Shown piece by piece: positions 1 through 12,500 of a stretch of DNA of 64,000 nucleotides. The DNA is from Spirometra erinaceieuropaei (taxonomy: Eukaryota; Platyhelminthes; Cestoda; Diphyllobothriidea; Diphyllobothriidae), in NCBI GenBank assembly GCA_902702965.1, contig CACRXP010000068.1, forward strand, positions 1,006,433 to 1,070,432, read 5' to 3'. Each line of letters begins with the position of its first letter. Position 1 is the first letter of the stretch. Under the pieces are notes generated by a model. That model searched no databases. It worked only from the letters and a program-made list of their open reading frames with translations, and was not told the origin of the DNA. The translations under genes were made by a program, and so were the position numbers.

Positions 1-1350
1 ATTGCTAAGATGAAGGACCTTTGGCATGAGGGGCTTTGTGTTTTGATCCCAGCACATGTTAGAAAGATGTTGCATGGACATTTCAGAAATATGAACTTAA
101 AAAACACCGAGAAGCATCTCAAAAAGTATGATTTCACAGTCCTGCTCTGCAAACTGGACACTGAAATGTATGCGTATTCAACAAAATATACACCATATGA
201 TGACAACAAAGTCATCGCAATCAAGATCAAAGTAAATTTAGGGAATATTTTGATTCTCAGAATTAATTGAGATGGGCAATAAGAATACCTAATCTGGGAA
301 TGCCAACGTAGGTTGGGCTATCTCAAAAAATGCGGACGTACTAATGCACCCTATTTTCACTTTAGAATATTGCGGAATTATTTTAGACATCAAGAGAGAG
401 TTTTCGGCATGTTTCATATGAGTCAAAATAGGGCTGGAAACTGGCAAATAGCTGTTAAGGCTGACGCAATCCGTTTGTGTGTACTGGGCTATTTGCTGCA
501 GATATAACGTCCATTATTAAGTTTGCTGATCTAGGAGTCATCGTGGAAAATAAAACTGGCATCTTTAAGAATTATTACGCTATCAAGACCCTAAAAGCAA
601 ATAAGTGCAGGCAATCCGCATTTCGAAATATTCATGCTTTTCATGCATAAGCGTCGAAAGCCTTCTCCACTACGTCCCATGGGTTCATTGCTGAACTACT
701 GACTTCGTTAAAGTGGCCTGAATGTTTAATAACCTATGGTGACCAATTAGAAAGCAAAATGCATCTTCACACAACGGGAAAACCTATCAATTCAGCATTG
801 CATGCGCACGGAGGAATAAACCACTTCTTGGAGTCCTTCATACCTTGTCAGGGAAGTAAGTCAATAGGCTCGTCAGTTGTATGCAAGATTGCATGAAATC
901 GTTAATGCAGCGTTAACGAAGTCCAATCCATTCCACCTCAGTAAAGGAGTTGTGATGTTACCCAGAAAATAGGCCGGCTTTGACCTTGCCTGTCCGCAAT
1001 GAAGTCTTCCAAAATACAATTACGCATTTGGCTTCACTCAGGCGTACAGCACGTCACTTCGGAAACTCAAGACGAACGCATATAAATTCATGGTATTTAT
1101 ATAGACGCATGATAGTGGCTTTGAGGATCTGCGGTATACTCCGTAAGTCCTACTTCGAAAGGGTTGCAGATGCGTTTACGAGGCGGTGAAAGTGCGAGTA
1201 TTACAGGTTATCACTAAGTGTCAAGCTCATTTTTTCTTCGAACCGGGTAGTTGCTATCTTTCCGGATCAAATTGTTTATGTCATACAGTCCTCTTTCATT
1301 TTATTACAAATATAACGTTTTATTCTGTATCCACCGCATTTGAAAATGCA
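1..1350 (+). repeat. Alpha block, left-arm copy
   Basis: This outer part of the left arm is one copy of a ~1.1-1.4 kb repeat block. Reverse-complement copies lie at 24,170-25,515 and 25,516-27,010, a further reverse-orientation partial copy at 36,590-37,480, and a same-strand degenerate copy at 5,985-6,550. Shared landmarks include CTTTGGCATGAG near base 21, CATGCATAAGCGTCGAA near 643 and CCTTGCCTGTCCGCAATG near 985. I see no transposase, reverse transcriptase or RNA-gene signature. Confidence 0.8.
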
Positions 1351-2327
1351 CTCTGCGAATTGAGGTTTTAAATCTAGATCCTCCTCAGTTGACCTCGTCG
1401 CCGTTTATAACAAAATAATTTGGCGACGTCAACGTTGATGCCTGTAATCAATCTGTTTTTGCATGATAAAACTGGGCAAAGCATTACAAAGAATAGGTGG
1501 AAGTTTATTTTCGCCTCTACAAAATAGAGAATGGTCTAAAACTGAATTTAAAATGAAATGCGAGCGGAATATCAGTTTATTTATTAAAAATCCTCAAGCA
1601 CAGGCCGACAAGCAGGTGAATTAATTCGACGGTCGTTCACGTTTTGCATGATTAAACGCAGGAGTTTCTACAGCGTACATGAAACCCTTTTACACTTCTT
1701 GTGAGGGGCAATTTGAATTCACTCTTTTCGGCAGGTGGCTCGCAGGAATTTTTCTGGAATTATGCATTGTTAAATATGCCTATACAGTTTTTTTTTTAAT
1801 TCAGAAGTCCAATAGGTCTTTTCAAAAATATAACTGAAGCGATATGTTCAAAACTTATAGTAGTATGGACATCTCAAGATGCTTTCGAGATAAAATAAAC
1901 CCTGCAAGCCACATCCCGCAAAGCCTAATTTATTTACTTCAGACTGCAATTCCTAGTAGGATTTCGGTTTCAGTAGATAAGAAATTGTTTAAATTCCGGG
2001 ACACAAATAGTCATGGCGAGTTATTCTTCATTTGAATTGTCCTTCTATTTCCTTTACTCAGATTTGCGTTTATTTCAAACTGATACCTATTAAGCTGTTT
2101 TATAAGCTACTGACCCCATTTAAATTGAGCGCATTTCGGAATCCACTTGGAGAATTCCGGCCTTAGATTCAATTTCTCATCAACTGTATACTGCCTAATT
2201 ACCTTTAGTAAAGCAACCATCATGGCGTCTTCTTGCCACATATTTTTTGTCGATATGTACTCAAACTATTTTTATGAATGGGGTCACCGGGTCCAGCATT
2301 TAAATTGCCTTGCTATATTCAATGCGT

Positions 2328-2936
2328 TTGGGGAAATTTTATCAGCAGTTCTGCATCAATCAACGGCGATTTTAGGCTTAATGCTCTTTGCCTCTTTTGA
2401 AATGCGACAGGCCTTGCCCCAGCTACCTCAACTGAACTTTTAGTATGGTATTTATCATTTCGCTTATTCCTACCGCGAAATATTTATAAAGACCTAAAAA
2501 TTTCCAGTTTCTTTTGATCAAAACTGTGGTAGATTTTTTTAACCCTTTCCGGTGTTGTCTTTTTACGGTTTTATGACTGTTTTTCTTTGCATATACCGAT
2601 AACTCTCACTAGCTGCTCAACATGTACTTTGATTTGCTCTCTTCTTTTGTTGTGCCAAGCAACCTGAACATTCGTTGGGGTTTGTTTTAAGCATGTTCTT
2701 CAAATTGCTTAGTAATTGATTTTAGTTGTGTCAAGTGCGCATATCTCGACGTAAATAACCTACTCAAAAGATCACGATAAGCGATAAATTAAGATTCCGG
2801 CATTAAGTTGTATACCTATTGATGACGGTAAATTGCTTATAATCTATCGGTTCAGTAGAAGACATTCGAGAAGCGGGTTAACAATAGACAACAAACGCTC
2901 CATGAAAATAGCAAAACGCACTCATTGTCAATTCAC
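2328..2936 (+). repeat. Beta tandem unit 1 (left arm)
   Basis: First of two adjacent diverged units with a period of about 607 bases. Matching landmarks are TTTATCAGCAGTTCTGCATC near 2,339, which recurs with changes near 2,945, and a Phe/Tyr-rich stretch near 2,560 that recurs near 3,170. The mirror-image pair is present in the right arm. Confidence 0.72.
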
Positions 2937-3510
2937 TTATGAAAATTTTATCAACAGATATGCATCGGACAACGGCAAATTTAAGCTTAATATTCTCTAC
3001 CCTTAACTGAACTGCGAAGGCTTTACTTTAACTACATCAAGTGGACTTTTTGTGCTTGATATTTATCATTGTGCTATTTTATGTTTTGGAATATCTTGAA
3101 AACTTGAAATGTTGAGACATTATTAATGAAAATTTTGGCTGATTTACTTGCTATTCCCAGTGTTGTCCCTCTTTCGTTTTATGGCTGTTTTGCATTTGAT
3201 TCACGGAACACGCCCACTAATTACATGAAATGCGGGTCAGCATTAGAATATTTAATGTTGTTTTTTTCGCCCGCCCTCCTCATTGCATTGACACTGTTCT
3301 TACTCTGGGCCAGGCACGCATTTCTCGACGAAGACTACCTATTCAAACGATTTTACTGAGGAGCAAGTTAAGATTCTTACAACGCAAGAGGTTAAAAAGT
3401 TAACGGGAGCATTAAATTGCTTATAGCGAAAGGCACTCGAGAAAAGGGTTGACGACTGGCAACAAAAAACCGTGGAGAAAAGCAAGACTTGCAAACTTGA
3501 TGCCATGAAT
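2937..3510 (+). repeat. Beta tandem unit 2 (left arm)
   Basis: Second unit of the ~607 bp tandem pair. It contains a 77-codon open frame at 3,126-3,359 whose counterpart in the right arm (22,580-22,311, minus) is also open over part of its length (shared string TPTNYMKCGSA). Given the neutral substitution pattern measured elsewhere in the arms, I take this as residual DNA similarity, not as a gene. Confidence 0.72.
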
Positions 3511-3604
3511 CAACTTCTAAACACTTTTATTTTCAGAAGACTTGAATACAAAAACACATGAAAGACAAAATTGGTTAAGACTCGTTAAGCTCTTCGACTG
3601 GCTT

Positions 3605-3627
3605 GCCAAGTCGATATTCGACTTGGC
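3605..3627. repeat. Perfect 10-bp-arm hairpin, left arm
   Basis: GCCAAGTCGA at 3,605-3,614 and TCGACTTGGC at 3,618-3,627 are exact reverse complements around the loop TAT. The same hairpin with 9 bp arms and loop ATA is at 21,945-21,965 in the right arm, as expected for a mirrored copy. No T-tract follows, so it is not a terminator of the usual kind. Function unknown. Confidence 0.75.
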
Positions 3628-4922
3628 TTCCTAATGACATAATACCGACTATTTTACATTTCCAGCAAATTAACCTTTTTCACGACTGAAAAATTATAAG
3701 AGACATCTTCAAGTATGTCGAGGTTGTTGCTTTGAGCAGGTCCCGTCAAATCTATAAAGTCTACAATAATCGCTGAACACATTTGCGAAAGTTCACATAT
3801 TTGGACATGGAAGTTCGGACCACCTCTAGCATACGTGGCCACACGGCAATCTCCCATGTTTTGACTTTAAATATTATCTTAGTCCTCAGCATCCTGACAT
3901 TAACTTTGACATCGGCAATTTATGGTAACACAGCCTGTATCAAGAGGGTCCATGTTCTTATGCTCAACCGTTTATTTCCTAACCTCCCTTGGCGAAGCTG
4001 TAGATCCCCCAGACACAATACACTATGAAGATAAATGATGTCTTCATAACAAAAATGAGATTTTCACCACGGATAAAAACGTTTATGCTTCGTGTCGGCC
4101 GGAAAAACAAGTTTTCATCACATAATAAATTTTTCAACTATTCTACCTCGTTACTGAAACGTAAAAAACAATAACAAGGATGTTTTGAGGAAGAAACATA
4201 CTAAACAGTTAAACCTCACAAATAGCCTGAAAAGACTAAAAATATTTTAAACACTACATGCGAAAGACTGAAATTTCTGATTCTATGTACGGCCTAATTT
4301 TAACGAAAGATGACTAAAGTAGACCACGCTCAACCGTTGCTGTTGACAAACATCAGTGTGCGAGTCTATAGTCAATGCGTCATCATATTACGTACAGTTG
4401 AGCAGCAGAAATTCAAAGTAGTTTGTTCCCAATATGATTTTGCATCTCTCATTAACAAAGGAGTTTATAAAGACGCTATCACACAATACTTTGGTAGTAA
4501 CATGTCCTGCTGTTAATCCCCGTCCTAAAAATACTCATCTGCCGGATCTCTGCAAGTTCATCTCAGTAATTAGCAAAGAATGCAATATGTGATTGTCATG
4601 AATTAACTTAAACTTGTATTTTATGCCATCAGCATACGAAATTGCGCTGAAATATCTAGGTCCAAATCTTGCACCGAGACATTCATAGTGCGTAGAATGG
4701 TAGTGCGTCAAGTAACCTAGGAGTGTTTTCGTTAACCAACAGAAAGTTTAATCAGAAATCACCTTTGAAGTTTCTATTTTAGTAGTCGGCCAATACAAGT
4801 TACTGGCGGCAAAAACAATATCAGTCAAAAGTCTTATATAAACATGATAATTCTAAACATGCTGTCAGAATAGTTTACTAGATAAAGATAAACGGAGACT
4901 GCGAAGCAGCCTGCTACTCCTG

Positions 4923-5401
4923 CTGGAGTGATTAAGAAAGCAGCAGGACACCATTTTTCTAGATACAAAACTTGTGAAGACTCTACTTTTCTTGGGAAGC
5001 CAAACCTGAAACTATCTTTTATGCATTCAGCCTAGGATACTTGCAAAAACAGATGAGTAAAATCTCATTTTTTCAGCAGCTTGGAGGGATATTCTGCCAA
5101 CAACCAACGAACCGTCGTTTATGATTAGACGCAGAGTCAAATTCCCTGTTAGTTCGTAGTAAACTTTGGTTAGAATTGCATTATTCCCCTTTGCATTCTG
5201 TTAAAAACCTACTGTCAGTACTTGACGGAAAGATAGAGTGAACATGATACGTTACACCGTGATGTAGGCTGGACAACTGTTTATCGAACTTGACCATAGC
5301 GTCGTGGGTGAGTCGACATACATTTATAGACCGCGTTTGTCTAATTTAAACATCTGTTCAAAGTTGCGAAAATTCCCATTGAGCAATTCAGAAGAGTATT
5401 T
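4923..5401. other. Unrecognised stretch inside the inverted-repeat inner edge
   Basis: No homology to the other arm, no long open frame and no element end that I can recognise. Confidence 0.5.
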
Positions 5402-5459
5402 GGCGAGCTTAGGCGTGCTTTCCATAAATTCTCGTCGGGCCTGTACATTTATATTGGAA
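5402..5459 (-). promoter_or_regulatory. PLE-A terminal motif, copy M4
   Basis: On the minus strand it reads CCAATATAAATGTACAGG, then CCGACGAGAATTTATGGAAA and ends in CTCGCC. It matches four other copies (12,941; 17,581; 37,544; 61,986). It contains TATAAAT, a TATA-box-like word, followed by a CUGANGA...GAAA-like pair of boxes reminiscent of a hammerhead core. Its place downstream of the PLE-A stop codon supports its being a conserved end of the element. Confidence 0.65.
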
Positions 5460-5830
5460 TGAGGTATAAACTGAACATGTAAGTGCAATCGATTATGATT
5501 CGTCTCCTCATACAAACGAGGCATGTTAATAGTGAGAGAGGGCCGAGGGGAGAGGAGAGGAGGGAGTCATTGGCAGTGAGGGTTCGGTTGAACCATGTCA
5601 CAAGGGGGGAGCGAAGGAGGGGGGGGAGGCTCAGAGACCTGCATACAGTTAATCGATCCTGGCCTACGGTAGACGGGGAGCGTGCAAGAGGTTCTTCTGC
5701 GCGCACAGGGCCGGCCCCCTGTAGCCTGATCGCAGTTGCCTTTGCTGTTGCTAGTAGGCGCTGACTCTGTCACCTGGGTCCTTGTAAATTACACGGAAGG
5801 CGTCGTTGAGATCCACACGGTACCCAGAAT
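5402..5830 (-). pseudogene. PLE-A 3' tail: last codons of the endonuclease ORF plus 3' UTR
   Basis: On the minus strand, about 5,825 down to 5,748 encodes DSGYRVDLNDAFRVIYKDP, matching the end of the intact PLE-A frame at 37,794-38,474 (DSGHRVDPTEEFRVIYKVP). It diverges from that frame after this and stops a few codons later. The sequence then runs through a purine/pyrimidine-skewed UTR (C/T-rich on the minus strand, 5,520-5,640) and ends in the conserved ~56 bp motif at 5,402-5,459. Everything upstream of the final ~25-30 codons is missing, which is the 5' truncation expected of a Penelope-like retroelement. Overlapping open frames on both strands in the skewed tract are compositional artefacts. 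Confidence 0.8.
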
Positions 5831-5984
5831 CTCTTTAGCAGGTAGTACGTATTCAAAAGAGACTTTCGGACCAGCGACGGAACGCTGGACGTATTCGATT
5901 GACTAAAAATAATGATTGCTTACCATTCATCAGAGGTTTCCCAGCCTGCTCCAATGACCATAAAATTCCAATTAGAGTTTAAAT

Positions 5985-6550
5985 ATTAACACTCACATGC
6001 AAGCCGAAGTAGGCCTATAACCTTGCGTTTACGAAATCCTAACCAAATAGACCACTTTTTGAACTCCTTCACATCCTACCAGGAGAGTAAGTTAATAAGC
6101 TCCATAATGGTAGGCAAGCTTGCATATAATGTTAAGTGCAGCGTTGACAACATTCTGTCTATTACACATCAGTAAAAGGAATTTGAAGTCACCAAGGAAA
6201 TAGGCGGGTTCATACCTTGTCTGTCCGTAATGGATTATTTACGAATTTGGTTATGCAATTTATCTTATCTAGGTGTACAACAGTCCATTTCAGAAAATCT
6301 AGTCGAACAAATACATCGATGATCTTTGTATGACATGTCGCATTGTCTTCAGCGTCATGCAGCATGCTCTGTTTTTTAAATTGCATTATGCCATAGATCG
6401 TTTTATTAAGAGGGCGAAAGTTCCAGGGCGACAATTTACCGCCGTATATTTAGCGGTTTTCTTAATTTTCACTGGGAAGTAGCAACCTTTTTCGGTTTAA
6501 CTGTTTATTTCATGTCAAGACCTTATAAATCATGCCACACTTAATGGTTC
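5985..6550 (+). repeat. Alpha block, degenerate interior copy
   Basis: Same-strand match to about 780-1,330 of the left arm. Shared pieces include GTAAGTTAATAAGCTC against GTAAGTCAATAGGCTC, a TGCAGCGTT(A/G)AC word, and CTTGTCTGTCCGTAATG against CTTGCCTGTCCGCAATG. Similarity fades after about 6,550. It shows that alpha also exists outside the inverted-repeat arms. Confidence 0.7.
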
Positions 6551-6559
6551 TCTCCAGGC

Positions 6560-9500
6560 TCACGGCAGGTGGAAATTTATCTAAAGAACTTTGTCTCCAA
6601 TTCTGGTTTCTCGCTAATTCGTCCTTCCGCCTTTTATAGCAGGACCGTTTTACTGGTTTTCGTGCCGCTATTTAAAGTTAAGCTGTTCCTTTGTAATTTC
6701 GTTGTAATAACTGCTCTCGGGTTTTCATAATATGCGCACCCTTATCTCCAATGTGGTTGTCTTCTTGCAAGAAGCTGCTTCCGCTAGTGGCAATCCATAC
6801 ATCAACCACTGCCTCCAACTCAATGCTCGCAGCTTCTTTTTAAACCACGCAATGACCTTTAAGTCATTAAATTTATCAGTTCGTTTTTATACTGCTTTAA
6901 TTACATCTAAAAGTATGCGATTATAGAAACTTATTGCCTTGCTCTACAATCTCCTCCTTTTCCGCAAAGGTCGTCATGCCGCCCACATTTGGGTTATGAA
7001 TACGCTGTGATTTATCTGCTGGTCATTGCCTGTGGTTACGTACTCACGGGTGCTGTCTCTTTGGCCATGTAACGGCCTCCGCTATTTCGCCAAAATTAAA
7101 AGCTTCTTCCCACTTATACTCTAGATATTTTCCTCATAAACCTTTAAATTAGGTGTAAAAGACTGTTGCCTATCTGGACAATTTGTTAAAAATTGATTTT
7201 AACTAAGAGTACACACAAGTATCCTGAAGAAATTACTTAATAGGAGAGAATGAGCTTAGCGTTAGGTTGTTGGGCTAATAACAACTATGTCTACAGTTTA
7301 GTGGAAATCGTCCGAAAAACCAGTTTTTATTAATAGCATTAAGGTAACCTGCAGACCAGTAAAAAGCTTAAATGTTTTTTAAATGTCGAGGCTCTATAAA
7401 AAACAACTAAACTTTTAATTCCTCGTATAACTTCCCACATATCAATTTTGTATAGCACGTACATACATACCAGATGGATGAACTATTCAATAAAATGTTC
7501 ACCAAAATTCTGACATGTTTTCGATTTGAAAAATAAATTCATTTAAGATTGACGAATTATTTACCCGGCTGTACAATCCCAAAACGTCAAGACTAATGTT
7601 TATGGCCGGGGTCACTTACTTCGGGGAGCTTTTGTATCGGGCAACAGAGTTGGACATCTAAGAACTTTGTAGTATCAAGTTTTGATTCTCCATGATGTCG
7701 CAAATTAAACGGGGACACCATGTTTACCACTTAGCGGGGTGCTAAATGAATTTGGTGCCCCTTTGCAGCCATCCCAAAAGGGTATTGCGTTGTCGTTCTT
7801 TTGCGCCGATGACCACCTTAAGGCATTTTTATTACCCTCACACAACAGACACTTTCTCTGGCAGGCACAAATAGATATCGCCAATTATTTTCTTTTAGCT
7901 AAGATGTCCCCCTCGGAAAGTAATCCCGGACATTGATCACACTCTTGCCCTTAAATCAGGTCAGTTAGGACGCCAGTTCGTTAAGAAGCTTCCTTCTGGC
8001 CGTCTGCAAAAATGCGTCGTATAAAATGTCTACGTAAGTACCATGCGATTTTTCCATTAATTCTCGATACCCTGGTAAAGTGAATAATATTTCGTAGATG
8101 GTATGGCAGATTTCAAATAATTCACTTCAACTTAATTGTGAAAAACCCGGTGCCTCGGTGAAATTAGAACCCATAATAGTCAGTTTAATGTAACAGATTA
8201 AGTGGGTTCAGATGTTGCAGTAGGTTGTGAGATAACGCGTCTACTGTGGATTAAAATCCAAAGTCTAGAAATATTATCGTGTGTATCATCAACCAAATAA
8301 AACGGACAAGATAAGGTGATTTTGTGGACAAATTGGTACTTGCAGTGATGATTTGCATCTTTCGGTCATACCTAACTGGACGTGCATTTAACCTGGCAAC
8401 ATGCTTCAGTAACCGACTTTGGCTCGGGATCTTCTGGATTTTATCCTGATCATTCACTCTCCGGCAACGGATTCTGAAGAAGACTTCATATTTCGGGAAT
8501 CTTTAAAATTATTTACTTTTTCCCGTTTTGCCTATATTCTTTTTTGCTGTCGCCATTTTCCCATTAGGAACGCAGCGCCCCCTCATTTAAAGTTACATTT
8601 TTCCTGTATCTAGTTTTCTTCATAGTTTGAATTGCCGTTTACCCTATAGGTTTGACGCAGGACTTGTGTAGAGCGCCTGGATAGCTGTATGCAGGTCTAT
8701 GTCACGTTGAGGTGAGCCAGTCAAGGAACATCTTCACAGCATCAGTCTAGTCATCTTATTAGTACTTCGACTGGTGACAAAACCCATGAACTCTATCTTA
8801 TCTAACAATAGATTGCTAAACAATCTGATACTGGCCATCAAAACACCGATTATTTATGAGCGAGGTCCAGTTAAACGAATAATCTAAATAAACGTAAGAT
8901 GTACTATTTTTTAAGTAAAAAGACACAAAAAAGTACATTTTCACATGTTTACATATTTCATCAACCATTTTATGAGGGTCATTGTGACAGAAAATTATAG
9001 TATATTTGCAGATAGCAGGATATTACTGGATTTCTAAACAGGGAATTTTTTTAGGCCCTGGAGTTGGATCTTAAGGTAAGAATAACATATATTTGTTTAT
9101 CTGACTCCTAGAACTAGAAAAAACGTCTGCGCTTTAAAACACAACCTGTTTTGCCAACGTGCTTCTTGCAGTCAACGTATGACAAAAAAATTGATATTGA
9201 AATGTGTCCATTTCTGTATGGCAAAACGCTCGAGGTTAAATTACTCTCCTCTCAAAGGAAACCGTGTTAAAATGCGCAAAATGAAAGCAGAAACTTTCCG
9301 AATGTAGGTTGATGTAAATTACTGCTCAAATTTGTTAACATGTTGTCTAACAAAATTAACTTATATTTATACTCTGCATATAAAATAGCATTTTCCGTAA
9401 GGTACCAGGCGAATAAAAAAAGCGCAGCGTAGCAGACGTTAGCAATTCTCACATCAGTTTCCGCTATCATCTTCATGAATTTAGTCACATACTGCATATT

Positions 9501-12500
9501 CACCAAAGCAAGGTAACGTGCACAGAATAACTATGTACTCCATGTAAGCTAAAAGAATAAACTGTCTAATAAAAATTTTAAACTAAATTTTTAGGCTCTG
9601 ACCACTCATTCTTAAATAACATGCACCGTAATGGAAGATTAATGCCATTTGAAAAGGAAATAAATCTTACATCGCCTACGTAACCTTACAGGAGATGACA
9701 TTAACTGTCACAATATACTTCGGGCACCTAGATATTTAAGACAGATGCGGGACAGTTATGTTCAATTCAACTTAAATTCAGTAAGACTTATGATTTTGAT
9801 TACTGTTGCTGGTCTGTACTCAATTAAATGAGCTTAGTTACCTAGCAATGGGTAGCTGAAACACTTATGTCGCTTTCTACATGTTCATATTTCACAACTG
9901 ACAACATAATCGAGCCCGCTCCCAAAGGAAAGTCGTACGTTGGTCAGGAAATCTGCGACGGTTGTATTTTTTATTTCCTTTAAATCCATTGTTTAAGCTA
10001 AAAATTGAAAAAATTTGAGCATGCAGTGCAGATATCTGGTACGACATTGGAAGGAATATAGTCACCTTTTCGCTTCTACAGTCGATAATCTTTTCCGATC
10101 TGATCTTGAACCCCTGCCAACGAAACAGTAGACGGGTCTGGGGAGTGAACAGGTTATCTGGACATTAATCACCAAGGCAATTGCTCACGCAGTGATTCAT
10201 TGATCCAAAGCCAGCCTCTATGATCAGGCGTTAACAAAAGTGTCGCAATAGTAGCACTTTCTACTACGTCCCGGTTTTGGGACAGATTTAGCGTGAATTT
10301 ATTTGTGTTTGAACCATACAAAACTCCCATGAGCCCCACAAAGTCAGTGAAACGGCATAAGGAGGCTTCATCTTTACGGGGCGCATATTTTATCCTGATT
10401 TTGAGAAGTCTAAATGATACTGGCATCTTTATCGCTGCCATTTAATTGCAACAACAATTAATATATACGGATAATGTTTTGTTTTTCTTGAAGAACGAAT
10501 GAGGAGCCCTATTATTGGTCTTCGTCTAAAATCTACCAGGAGCGTGGTAGACGCGGACATTTGCCGTTGTTTTTATTATTTTGGACAGACTAAAGAGTCA
10601 TGGAAAGTCTGGCGCTCTCACTGGAATTCGGAACTGCGATTTTAATGTCATCGTGCACCGGGACGATTCTTCAACTTAACGAAAATAACATGCGTGTTCG
10701 CAAACGCAACATGCAAAAAGCGAAATATTATTTGCCTATCTATGGTAAAATGTCTGTGACAACCCCTTATTCCTTCGTGGTTGAAACCTAGATGTTTACG
10801 TTTTTGTACTTTGCTATTAAACACTAGGTTCTGGACTTTGAAAGAAGCAAATGCCGGCTACTTCATCTTTTCTGTTTGCTTTTTTCATTATTTAGCCGGT
10901 CCGATGTTTAAACAGTCACCGACTTCGATGGAAATCGGATGGTCAGATTTCTGTTTGGCATATACTTCGACCACCAAATGAATTAATCAAGTATCCCAGG
11001 CCACTTACTGATTTATTTTTTTACTATGCCAGTAAGGTAGATGCAGGCGCAACATAGCTACAAACTAAGTTTCTCTTAGAGAACCAATTGTGTAAATACA
11101 GAATCAACCTTAAGAGCATGATACACAGAGCCGCCAGAGATGAGGAACGCTATCAACCTGGCAGGATAGCGCAAAGTTAATTAACGACGTAAATGACGGT
11201 TGATCACTCTCTCAATGCCTTTAGCACAACTACTTTTCGCAAAACAAATTTTCTGAATCGAAGTGTGGCGTTTATCTCTAAGGTTTTAATGGACAGTGAT
11301 GAAAATCGTCCCTCTACATTGATCTGCATGATCAGGAAGAATTGCACGAGCTTTTTTCAGAGACGCTTAAGATAACGAAGTTAATGGTGGTGACTGCACC
11401 CGGTAATTCCACAGATCTTTTAGTTGATCATGGTGCGAAGGTTCAACGACTTAGGATGAACTGATATGTCATGGGGAAAATCGGCGTGTGTTGACGAGCA
11501 AACATGAAAAGGCTTTGATATAGACGTTTCTTCTGTTGACTGAGTCGCTTACGCTCTGGACAAAACATGTCAATTTTCCGACCCCTCATGGACGCAGTCT
11601 TGAGACAGAAATAATAAGTAGTTTAAGAAAGCCCCGAAGTCTAAATAGTAAATCCCATCCATAATGCTTGCGGCAAATAGAATGCTTTGGCTGGTTTAAG
11701 CCTGTTTCTGTGAATAACAATATTTTGACGTTACCTGCAGCGGATAAGCTGTTTCATGAAAACCTATGCGTATGCTAAAAAACAAAAACAGCGAACGATG
11801 CGGGAATTAAGTTGAGAATTATTTGCAAAGGACTTATGAAGGCCGCCCTGATGTTGGAAAATCTATGGTAGGAAGATTAAGGCAAAAAGATGTTTCCCAC
11901 TACAAACTGCTGGGTGGGTCAAAATAATCAAGGCGACCGAAGAATTCTTGTTGTTCTCATCTGGGACGGGGTACTGTTGGCGTTATATCCTATGCGACAG
12001 TAGACCAGAGGGAACAAGTGCACAGAAACTGCGCTGATGTTAAAAGTGGGAGGTTGTTTAGCAGGTAAATATGATTGCGCACCAATGTTACATCTTGTCC
12101 AACAAGTGCACGAAGGGCCGATAGTCAGCTGGCCTTTATGGCTAAAAATAGAGAGGTGGTAAGGAATCGTTGGACAAGGGGAAAGGGGAGGCGACTAGTG
12201 ATGAAGAAAAAAATTAGAAAAAATAAAAGTGAGTCGCGAAATAAATGACACTGAGGGGAAAAACTTTGTGTAACAATGGAAGCGAATAGATGGTGGTTTT
12301 TACTCCTCCTATGTTGGTTAATATTTTTTTAAAGATGGTATTTGCAAGTTAATATTCTCAATTTTGAGGAGTAATCAAACGAGACAACTGTGGATCCAAA
12401 ATGTAAGTGTTGCAGATTCGCTTTGTGTGTTTGCGCGTATAACCTTAACCTTAACGATGCCAAACTACCAAAAAAGAGTGATTTAGACCTTGTCCTTAGA

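Larger units (their letters stand above)
1..4922 (+). repeat. Left arm of a ~4.9 kb imperfect inverted repeat
   Basis: Read forward, this segment matches the reverse complement of 20,592-25,515 along its whole length in collinear order. Anchor pairs include 604-680 with 24,850-24,930, 3,180-3,270 with 22,330-22,430, 3,605-3,627 with 21,945-21,965, 4,343-4,516 with 21,050-21,223 and 4,700-4,790 with 20,730-20,820. The coordinate sums of paired sites stay between about 25,515 and 25,600, so few large indels separate the arms. The inner edge falls near 4,922, where both arms carry a GGAGAC...CAGCCTG stretch and then diverge. The outer edge is not reached: base 1 is still homologous, so the arm may continue upstream. 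Short open frames here are not conserved as proteins. Confidence 0.88.

Noticed and set aside
3783..4028. Frame conserved between the two inverted-repeat arms (with 21,527-21,841, minus)
   Set aside because: Similarity follows from DNA homology; the measured neighbouring segment shows no coding constraint.
5449..5773. Four overlapping frames on both strands in a G-rich tract
   Set aside because: Artefact of strong purine skew, which removes stop codons; the tract is the PLE-A 3' UTR.
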